Below, piece by piece: positions 24,701 to 36,700 of a stretch of DNA of 64,000 nt. This stretch comes from Watersipora subatra (taxonomy: Eukaryota; Bryozoa; Gymnolaemata; Cheilostomatida; Watersiporidae), in assembly GCF_963576615.1 (NCBI RefSeq), contig NC_088711.1, forward strand, positions 63,893,248 to 63,957,247, written 5' to 3'. Made by a program: the position numbers and the translations under genes. The notes below the pieces were generated by a model. It did no database searches and was not told where the DNA came from. It saw only the letters and a list, made by a program, of their open reading frames with translations. How positions within the stretch are numbered: position 1 is the stretch's first letter; every line of letters begins with the position of its first letter.

Positions 24701-27700
24701 TCAGCATTATCAAAAAGAGAAAACTTTCCAAAAAGTACAGTGTCAACATGGATTAAACAAAAAGAAAGAATAAGATCGTTATGTGACCAAAATTCATCAA
24801 GGCTAAGAGATCGTTCAACGTCGCACGATGATTTGGATGGTGTATTATTGACTTGGTTTAGACAAGTGCGTAGTGAAGGCGTACCTGTCGATGGGCCAAT
24901 TTTGTTAGAAAAGGCTTACAAGTTTTTAAGGACTACAATAACTGTTTAAAATCTATTTCTACAATAAGTCACACTGTTGATCTTTGTCAAAAAATACCTT
25001 GTCACAGACTACACTCGATAAGTTTTTTAAATGACACAACTGATCAGATGTAAAGCATGCTTTTTTGCATTGGTCATAAATGTTTACTTATGTCCAGTTT
25101 TAAAAATTATCAGAAAGAATAGATATTTTTCTATTAGGCTTAGATTTGTTTGCCGTTTTAGGTGATGTGACTGACAAGACGTTTTAAGATTAAAATTGGC
25201 AAAATTGATCTCGAGTAAAACACTCAGAAGAAAAAATGTCTTCTGAGCGTTTTAACCGCGATTAGGTTTTGCCAATTTTAATCTGAAAAGGTTCTGGCAG
25301 TCACATCACCTAAAACAACACACAAATCTCAAGTGTATAAAAATATCTATACTTTCTGATAAATACTTTAAAACTCTACATCAGATGCCCTTTAACTTAC
25401 AACAAACAACCTATACTTTAGTTTTATATATACATGTAGTTTGTAAATGTATCTACTGATAAATACATTCACTTGTGACTGTGCTCTGATAACTTGAACG
25501 CTCTGATAACTCAAACACTTTCACTCGGCCCCGTGAAGTTTGAGTTATCCATGTTTCACTGTACTAGGTATGAGCATTGCTTCCAACAGGCTGATAGGGG
25601 TAACGCAAACCACTCCACCCACCGTATCAGAGGAGGTAGCCATCTTTGGACTGTCCGAGCCACTGTCGCTGCTGACCTGTGTGTGGGCAAAAACGCTAGA
25701 ACTGCCTGAACTCTGTCGACTGAGGGAATCGTGATCTTGGCTCTTTTGTTCCTGAGTCCGCTGACAAGCCTTGTTGTACCTCGGGGAGCAGCTTGAAAAG
25801 CTGTTTATCATAATGTCATCATCAGAATCATCTTCATATTCATTATGCTGAGGAAACCTGTCAGCTCTCACTGGAAATACAGTTCAAATGCATTAACTAC
25901 AATTTCTTTGTAAAATGACATTCCATAGTTCACATGTCATACTGCGGATGTCATTCCATAGTTCACATGTCATACTGCGGATGACATTCCATAGTTCACA
26001 TGTCATACTGCGGATGTCATTCCATAGTTCACATGTCATACTGCGGATGTCATTCCATAGTTCACATGTCATACTGCGGATGTCATTCCATAGTTCACAT
26101 GTCATACTGCAGATGACATTCCATAGTTCACATGTCATACTGCGGATGTCATTCCATAGTTCACATGTCATACTGCGGATGTCATTCCATAGTTCACATG
26201 TCATACTGCGGATGACATTCCATAGTTCACATGTCATACTGCGGATGTCATTCCATAGTTCACATGTCATACTGCGGATGTCATTCCATAGTTCACATGT
26301 CATACTGCGGATGTCATTCCATAGTTCACATGTCATACTGCGGATGACATTCCATAGTTCACATGTCATACTGCGGATGACATTCCATAGTTCACATGTC
26401 ATACTGCGGATGACATTCCATAGTTCACATGTCATACTGCGGATGACATTCCATAGTTCACATGTCATACTGCGGATGACATGACAAGTTATCCTGCTAA
26501 ATTCCATGTCATATGACTTATTAGACACACCATGCTATGAATGAAGCGATAAGGCATGAAGCGATAAGGCAACAGATGAAAGAATTTCAGTGCCTTTGCG
26601 AAGAGCGAGTCAAGGAAACGAGTAAGAATGAGTGCGTTGATAAAAACTAACAATCAAAGTAGCTGGTGTCTTCCTCACTCTCCAAGTTGGGTATAAACTC
26701 TGCCTTTTGTCTCAGGAGACTATCCCAGTCAATGTCATTCACAAATGTGTGTTCCATCACAGTTCTGGCACCTGTGACAACCAATCATACAGACATCATA
26801 GAAGTGAGAGACTACATCATTACAACACAGCGAGTATCAAAGATCGGGAGACAGCACAAGCTACACATAGCTAGCAACCGACCAGTGGTTCCAAGACGCT
26901 TGAGTGGGTCCCTTTCAAGTAAACGGAGAATGAGATCTTGGGCTTCAGGAGGCAGAGCATACTCCTCTTCTTGAGGAAACTCAATCTCACCATAAAGTAC
27001 CATCTGGAAAAGTTCCTCGGGGCTGTCCCCAAAAAACGGGGTGATACCGACCAAGAATTCATAGAGTATCACTCCCATAGACCACCAGTCCACCGGTTTA
27101 CCTATTAATCAACAAATCAATGTAGTGATGGTTCATGGATGCATAAGAATACTAAGACGTCACTTTGATAGCTATGGATGTGTGCTACAGTCAATGGCCT
27201 ACACTGAAATACACAGCCTATACAGCAAACGCCCAGTGACAGCAAATGCTGAGTGAATTATTAGTATCCACAAGGCATAAGGTTTACATCTTAAAACCAT
27301 ACCAATGTATATATGCACATTTTGGATGCAGTTTGCGCGAAATAGCTAAATAGCTATACAACTTAATATAGTTCTATCACTCGATATAATTATATAACTT
27401 TGTATAGCTTCACAACTTGATACAATTCTGTAACTAGATATAGTTTTCTATAGCTCTGATACAGTTCTATAAACTATTGAAAGTTATAGAACTATTGAAA
27501 GTTATAGAACTATTTAAAGTTATAAAGCTACACAAACTTAGAGAGCTAGCTATAGAGTTGTAGAGCTATATATATTTATACAAACAAGTAAAGATAGAGA
27601 GCTCACTATGTAGAACTATGCGGAGTTATACAGCTATATAGTATTATAAAGTTCACTAAGTAGAACTATACGGAGTTATACAGCTATATAGTATTATAAA

Positions 27701-30700
27701 GCTCACTATGTAGAACTATACAGAGTTATACAGCTATATAGTATTATAAAGCTCACTATGTAGAACTATACGGAGTTATACAGCTATATAGTATTATAAA
27801 GCTCACTATGTAGAACTATACGGAGTTATACAGCTATATAGTATTATAAAGCTCACTATGTAAAACTATACGGAGTTATACAGCTATATAGTATTATAAA
27901 GCTCACTATGTAGAACTATACAGAGTTATACAGCTATATAGTATTATAAAGCTCACTATGTAGAACTATACGGAGTTATACAGCTATATAGTATTATAAA
28001 GCTCACTATGTAGAACTGTACAGAGTTATACAGCTATATAGTATTATAAAGCTACAGAGATTTATAATTCGTGGATGATTCAGAGTTAACAGACCCAAGT
28101 ACGTCGACAGACAAATATTTGATTGTTCTACCCCTTTCCATATCTCAACGAGTCCCGTCTTCGATATACCACTGCCTTAGAGAAACTTAACATTGGTTCA
28201 CAAGTACTCACCATAACCCTGCCTGAGAATAACCTCTGGTGCGATATATTCCGGAGTACCAAATATCTGTCGGTCATTAAACTGCTTGCTCTCTCGATCA
28301 AGCAATCCCTCGACGAGGTTTGTTGTCAGATTCATGATGCCCATTTTACTCAGTCCAAAATCGGTTAACTTGATGTGTCCTTCATTCGTGATGAGCAGGT
28401 TGTCCGGTTTGAGGTCTCGATGCACTATGCCGTAATCATGGATGTACTCCAAGGCTAACATTGTCTCAGCAAAATACATACGAGCCATGTCTAGAGGCAA
28501 TGGTCCTCCCATGTTTTTTATTAGTGCCGCGCAGTCTCCACCTTCAAAGGTCACACGTAATACATTACGTTAACACATTGACTGCCACAGGAAACTACAG
28601 ACAAATAGAGCGAATTAACTATAACTAAAACAAGCATTTAGCTAGTTGTAATATCTAGTTTAAGGTTCAACCACATTCTATTAGTATGAGAGACACTTGC
28701 AAAAACACCTTTTAATTCATTCATCATAGAGCACTAGTAGAGAAGGCATTGGATCAACATCTTTAAGATGACACATGAGCAACAAAAGTTGGCCGATTAA
28801 ACTTGAGTGGTAGGTAAATCATTAACTTCACAACTAGACAACTAAACAGATTGAACAACTACAAATATCAAATAAGTAGGATTATCACTACAGTAAGCAT
28901 AAGCATGTAGGATTATCACTACAGTAAGTATAAGTATGCAGGATTATCACTAGAGTAAGTATAAGTATGTAGGGTTATCACTAGAGTAAGTATAAGTATG
29001 CAGGATTATCACTAGAGTAAGTATAAGTATGCAGGATTATCACTACAGTAAGTATAAGTATGCAGGATTATCACTACAGTAAGTATAAGTAAGCAGGATT
29101 ATCACTAGAGTAAGTATAAGTATGCAGGATTATCACTACAGTAAGTATAAGTATGCAGGATTATCACTACAGTAAGTATAAAAGTGTTGAATTTATAAAC
29201 TGAATATAAACATGGGGTTAGAATGAGAGTAAAGATCAGATGTTGTCTCCTCTTACCCTCTACATACTCCATGACAAGGCAAAGATGTTTCTTTGTCTCA
29301 AATGAACCATAGAGAGCGACGACGAAAGGGTTGTCAGCGAAAATGAGAATATCTCTCTCAGTAAAAACCTGTTCTACCTGATTCCTTAGTACTAAGTTAG
29401 TTTTGAGTAGCTTCTTCATGGCACATCTCTGATTCGTGTACTTGTTCCTGACGAGCCAGACGGCACTGTTGGATAAATAATAATATACGGGTACAATTGC
29501 ACGCTGATCTCAGTGATGGCAATCTGCTGGCTCCATCCCTAAACCCCTTTACATGTACAGCCACTCATCGATATGCCTCATTAAATGTTTGTCACTCACC
29601 CATATTTCCCATCAGAGCTTTGTCACTCACCCATATTCCACATTAGAGGTTTGTCACTCACCCATATTCCACATAAAAGGTTTGTCACTCACCCATATGC
29701 CTCATTAGAGGTTTGTCACTCACCCATATTTCCTATCAGAGCTTTGTCACTCACCGATATGCCCCAATAGAGGTTTGTCACTCACCCATATGCCCCATTA
29801 GAGGTTTGTCACTCACCCATATTCCCCATTAGAAGTTTGTCACTCACCCATATTCCACATAAAAGGTTTGTCACTCACCCATATGCCCCATTAGAGGTTT
29901 GTCAATCACCCATATGCCCCATTAGAGGTTTGTCACTCAACCATCTGCCCCCATTAGAGGTTTGTCACTCACCCATATTCCCCATTAGAGGTTTGTCACT
30001 CACCCATATGCCCCATTAGAGGTTTGTCACTCACCCATATGCCCCATTAGAGGTTTGTCACTCACCCATATTCCCCATTAGAGGTTTGTCACTCACCCAT
30101 ATGCCCCATTAGAGGTTTGTCACTCACCCATATGCCCCATTAGAGGTTTGTCACTCACCCATATGCCCCATAGGAGGTTTGTCACTCGCCCATATTCCAC
30201 ATTAGAGGTTTGTCACTCACCCATATTCCACATTAGAGGTTTTTCACTCACCCATATTCCACATAAGAGGTTTGTCACTCACCAATCTGCCCCATTAGAG
30301 GTTTGTCACTCACCCATCTGCCCCATTAAAGGTTTGTCACTCACCCATATGCCCCATTAGAGATTTGTTTAATGTACTCATAATCGTCCTCAACAGGAAG
30401 TTTCATGGGATAATTGCTGTCAGAGCAGATGGACAGCGAGTCTGATTCATCTGGAGCCGAGAGACTAGAATGCTCCATGTCATCCAAGTCCTGAGGCAGG
30501 ATGGCTGCAAGCAGTCCACAACTAGTGATAATTAAACGTGTCATACGCTGAAAATTATAGATGGGTAACTACTTTAAATAAAATAATATTTATGTAATGA
30601 AACTGATCCTCAGGACAAGATCATGAAGGCTAAAGCAACACCCATAACTACGGTAAAAGTTAATGACTTGCCAACAAACACAGATAAGTTCTATAAAAAG

Positions 30701-33700
30701 CACTAACTGACAGCGGTTAACAGGTGTGATTAAGATTTAACAAACACTCGCAAGAAGACATAAGTGTAACGTAGAAACAGTCTACCTTCCAAAGGATCCC
30801 TGGCAAGTTGCAGCTTGCTAACAATGTACTTGGGTATGTCTGATGTGTTGATGGTCTTCTTCGCTTGTCCTTCTGCCTGCTCCAGCAGACAGTAAAACTC
30901 ATCTGGATCAAACTCCTAAAGCGCAGTCACAGCAAAATGTTTATTTAATGTGGAGACAACTCGCTTATCAACATGCAACCAAATCGTGTGAACTGCCTTG
31001 AGCCATTTTACAGTGATTTGTGAATACTGGTAGATTAGTGCTGAAATTATATATATAAATATAATTTCAGCATTTTATATATAAAATGTTATAATCTATA
31101 TATACTGGCAGAAATTTTATAGAAGAGTTTATAAACCGATGCATTGTATATCATCGTATGTCATCGTATATAATCGTATATCATCGTATATCATTATATA
31201 TCATCATATATAATCGTATATCATCATATATAATCGTATATCATCATATATAATCGTATATCATCATATATAATCGTATATCATCCACTAACCAAACACT
31301 CAAGAAGTCGGGCTGTTCTTGACACAATCATCAATAGACACCGAATCATTTTATCGACAACATGATATGAGACGCTCTCCCTGTTCTTTACCTAAAGTGA
31401 GTAAACAACATATCACATTATGCAAGAAGTATACGCCACAAGAAGTATATTAGCATGGTACAAGGAGTATATTAATATATAACAGTAAGTATATTAACAC
31501 GGTACAAGGAGTATATTGATATATAACAGTAAGTATATTAACACGGTACAAGGAGTATACTAATATATAACAGTAAGTATATTAACATGGTACAATGAGT
31601 ATATTAATATATAACAATAAGTATATTAACACGGTACAAGGATTATATTGATATTTAACAGTAAGTATATTAACATAGTACAAGGAGTATATTAATATAT
31701 AACAGTAAGTATATTAACATGGTACAAGGAGTATATTAATTTATAACAGTAAGTATATTAACACGGTACAAGGAGTATATTAATATATAACAGTAAGTAT
31801 ATTAACATGGTACAGGGAGTAATAGAAACAACTTACATCAACACTGAGAGTGCGAAGGTTCTCTGAGAGCTCATGGAAGTAAAGAGAAGAGAGGAGCTGA
31901 GAGTGACACTTGTCCAAGCAGTCCTGCGCCAAATGCACTATCTGTTTGTGCACAAAACAAGCCGTAGCATCTGCGGTCTCCGCTCCTGCTGGCAGCGTGT
32001 ACTCCTCTATAAATGATCTTAGCTTCTCTTCCATCTGCTGTACCGCCTATGCATTGCAAAATATAGCTTAATGATCAAACCTGCAAGCTAGAGATGGTAT
32101 CCCGAAGGAAATTGTTGATAATTTGGTTTGTTAGTGATAGCATCATTATGTAAACAAATTACTTAGGAGTTATCTGTTCTTGATATTTATATTAATTTAC
32201 ATTGTACATTTCACTTCTTGCTAGCAGATTGATAAACAACATAAACCAAGATTGGTTATTTATGCTTTGACAATACCAGATGTAATCAATTGTAGGACTC
32301 GTCTTCTCATCTTAAATACATGTATCTACCATGTCTTAAATACATGTATCTACCATGTCTTAAATACATGTATCTACCATGTCTTAAATACATGTATCTA
32401 CCATGTCTTAAATACATGTATCTACCATGTCTTAAATACATGTATCTACCATGTCTTAAATACATGTATCTACCATGTCTTAAATACATGTATCTACCAT
32501 GTCTTAAATACATGTATCTACCATGTCTTAAATACATGTATCTACCATGTCTTAAATACATGTATCTACCATGTCTTAAATACATGTATCTACCATGTCT
32601 TAAATACATGTATCTACTATGAACTCTGGCGTACAAGCTGAAAATTATAGACACACAAAAAACAAAACTTCACCATCGTGTTGGCCCGTCTCCCAAATAT
32701 AATGAAACTGCCACCTATAATAATATGCATTTTAAAAAAGCAATACCGCAAAACAGGTTTTGGCAAGGAATCATGATTTGTGTACAAGTAAAGGAATATA
32801 TGGAAAATCGTGGATGCTTTTTGTCAAATTTGTATTTATAGAATTTGTGTCATGAAAAAATCAAATATGAAAAGTTGAGGATCGATTTGTAAGCATGAAA
32901 TTTGGCGTTAAATTTTCGAATTTATGCCGCAATTTACGGTACTTTGATATTTATAAAAGTACATTACATGTTTTCAAGCAGATTCTTGAACTGAATTATA
33001 TACTTGGAGTTGGTTTTCTCAGTTGGACAAGACCAGATATAACTACGGTTTGACCTGACCAAATATAACCACGGGTGGACAGACCAGATACAGTGCACCC
33101 TCAGGATACGATTTTGATCCATTCCAGGGTTGGCATCGTATGGTGAAGAAATCGCATGTAGGGTTGTAGAAACCATTGTAATTAATGTAAACATTCCCCA
33201 GTAAAAATCGTCAACATTTTATATAAGTGCTGCATATATTAAAGATTAGTAACAACATAGTATGTTAACCTTAGTAACTATAGTTACCTACAGTAACTTT
33301 ACTATATTTAGTGAATTTATTGGTTATGATCTGCATTAAAATTTAATGTTACAATGTCTATGAGCAGTACTACATACCATAGAAACTTCTTACCTTCAAG
33401 ACAGACATACGCATAACCGTACTAAACACATACACAAGCTAAGCTTTTGTACGCATGTTTAACTGTTTTACTGAATTTCAACTCTTTATCACTCAAATTT
33501 TATCAATTATCAGTTTTTGTCTTCGCTTTTACTAAAACTTTTAGCGACCTGTTTAAAACTTTTTTAACCTAATTCGGCAAGAAAACCCGAACGATGCTGA
33601 TTTCGTGATGAAGTGGACTTTTGTTAGCAGATTAAAAGAAGTTGTTTGACCACAAAACTTTCTGTATGAAGAAATCGCAACTCCAATTTTGTTACTGGTT

Positions 33701-36700
33701 TAGAAGGGAAAATATTCTTTTTTACACACGAGAATTGCTGAACTGAGAGAAACCGGTCATCGTGTCGCTTTCCGGCATTGTGAAAATATTTTGGGCAACC
33801 AGCCTCGGTGTCTTTATTATCTTGACGTACGTAATAAGCACACCGACTGCCAATTTAAACTCGGGTGAAAAATTTTGTAGAATTCGTATGGTGAAATGAG
33901 ATTCGTATGGTAAGGTGAAAAATCATGTTCCACTTCGTAAGGTGAAAAAATCGTGTATCAGGGTAATCGTATCTTGAGGGTGCACTTTATAACCAATTTT
34001 AAGACAGTTTTAGTTTGATGTTGGTCTAGGCTATCGAATTGAATTTTTTAATGATTTACAATTACGTCCAACCTTCACGGTAAGATCTGGGAACTACCAA
34101 ATATGAATATTGGGCCATACTTGAGAAAGCAAGGGACAAGCGAACACAATTGTGGTATGAAGACCAACTGCTGCCCGACTTGCTTCAATGCAGTGTCTAA
34201 AACATCTTGCAATAAGATAATTGGTTCTAGAATACCTCGGCAATCTAACTAAATACAACATAGTTCAACAGTAATTATGAGTCAGATATACAAATTCGTA
34301 TACTTAATATTTGATGTTAAGTATCGTTGATGTTAGCTTAAAGGTGAACATACACCCCTCAAGTACCTCAAGTGCCTCAAGTGCTGCAACTCAACATAAT
34401 CTATATACATATTTCTCAAAGTCTGTCCGTTCATCAGAAATTCAGCCATAGATCTTAAAATCTTGGAATTAATATTCCGTACTGAAAAGGAATTGATCTC
34501 AGACCAAACTGTTCACAAGTCTTACACCTAGCCCACTGGACTATGGAAGTCCAATTGCTAGCTTGCCAATATAAGTCATTATATCAGAGCAATACCTAAC
34601 TGCTTTACATATGACGCGGGTCGTAGCATAACGTCACGAGAAGATGTTCGCTCACATTATTAAACTGCCTAATAGCAAAACTCTCACAACTTCTCATTGT
34701 TTATAAGACAAAAACTTTTCTCATGATATGTAGTTTGAAAGTTAGAATGGCAAATGTTGTAATATGTTAAATACAAATCAATTTTCTGTCCAAATAATCT
34801 TCTACTACACGGGCAACGCCGGGTGGCACAGCTAGTATTAATATAAAGCTAAAACATCAAGCTTCAATTTGATATACTTTTTGTCTTTGTAGACTAGCTG
34901 TCCAAAAATATAATAGTTTGAACATCACCGCTTGGAATGCTCAGATTCAAGCGAAAGTGCGATAATGAAATCTATAGTTGCGCTTTGGTGAAGTGGCCAA
35001 TAGGATAGCCTGGCGTAACGCTGCAACTTGAACGCAATGCCCAATATCAATACCAAGAGACAGACAGCCGCGCAACTAGTGACGTCATTTTGGCACATAT
35101 TTTTCTTCTGAGTGTTTCAATAACAATTAAGTTTTGTTGATTTTAATATTGAAACATCCTGGCAGTCAGATCACCTCAACCATCAAAGACAATCGCAAAT
35201 GATAGAAAAATACCAACACTTTATGATAAAATCTACTAAAAATCTACAAAAAGTTCGGCTTCAAACCCTTTCCTTGATTAAGAGACATTGAGCAATAATT
35301 ATCACCATTATATGAGATTCAACCATAACTAATATGAAATATAACAGCTACGAAATATGTCAGCTACGAAATGTCTTGTGATGCAGGTGACACTCTCCAA
35401 CTCCCTTGCTGCAAGTAAAGTAAGTGATAAAGTCATTCAATGACCTCTCACCAAACAAAAGACTATTAGTTCATCAGAGTTAAAGAAGACTAGAGAGGAG
35501 CAATACCTTAGGAAAGCGCTCTCTATACAAAGAATTCATCATGAATGTAGAGTCCGCATCTAATAGTACAGCTCTGGTGGGGCTGCAATAGAGAAACAAA
35601 AGAATATAAACCATGTAATGCAGCAGAGTCGGTGAAAAAACTGAGGCTACAATTATGGACAACAGGAAATGTGTAGTCAAAAACTAAACATATCGCGGAT
35701 ACATGAGGTGTAAGTCAACCCGTAGCCCCTCTCACAATATCCATGACTAGTAAATGACAACCTGTAGCCTGTGATCAACAGTCAGCCATTACGACAATCA
35801 GTAATGCTGCGAGGGGTATGATAGAAGTGAGCGAAAGCTAGAGGGTTTAACTATAGAGTGAGGCAAAACAAGCGTCCCTAGCTGTTGGCCCAAGGCTATG
35901 CTCAACTATAAAGCTGATCAAGTGGACAGTAATAGCATTGGTCAGTCTTTCTGTTGCTCATATAAATGAGAATAAGATAGCTTGAAGATCTGATATTCAA
36001 AATGGGCACAGATACACTACTGACAGGATTCATCCGATCATCCCATTGCAAAAGAATTTTAGGTAATGTTAACCGCTGTGAAGGACCTTCTGGCAGCCAC
36101 AAGTTGAATTGAGAGACTACTAAAGGTACAATTATCAAACACAATTTTGGCAATCGAATCTTGAGAATTGCACAAGATGGCATATACCTCATTTATCTAC
36201 ATCAGCCCTTTGCACGGAGTCATATTTTAAAATTAACTATGAAATAACCAGTGGTAATAATAACTGGTGAATAGAATAGTTAAACAGTAAAACCGGTGGA
36301 TGAAAAATGAACAACTGACTGACTGAGAACAACAACTAACCCAGCACCAACTCAATGATGCCAATGATCGCTAATGCAGTTGAAGCGACCTCCTACTCAC
36401 TGTTTACATATCTAAGTAACCTTTGATTTATGTCATTTAAAACTATTAAGTCAATTCTAAATATTTTGTGACAAAGTATTTCACGGTTAAAAATACCAAT
36501 CATACATTTAATGATGCCAGGTGGTGCTGCAAAGGAAAATTTCAAATACTTTCTGATCAACAGTAGTCGAAGCCTCGGTTCATGAGTTACGATGACATAC
36601 ATAAACCATCATGTCGTATTTATCGAAGAACAAACTGCACTACTGATTAAAACAAATGAAAACTTCTCGTATTACTGCTAGTCAAAAGCCATAGCTCCCG

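Larger units (their letters stand above)
24109..25561 (+). mobile_element. Tigger/pogo-like DNA transposon, decayed (1453 bp)
   Basis: The ends CAGTGAAACATGGATAACTC (24109) and its inverse complement GAGTT-ATCCATGTTTCACTG (to 25561) are flanked by TA on both sides (24107-24108, 25562-25563), as in Tc1/mariner pogo elements. The plus strand from 24618 encodes a CENP-B-type helix-turn-helix ([33 protein letters not shown]) and part of the second DNA-binding domain ([19 protein letters not shown]). The frame has a TGA after nine codons, and the DDE catalytic domain is missing, its place taken by a fold-back segment. It occupies almost all of MAST intron 20. Confidence 0.85.

Noticed and set aside
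25893..26528. Open frames on both strands (RSMTCELWN and SSHVILRM repeats)
   Set aside because: 33-bp array, open on both strands by period, inside a MAST intron.
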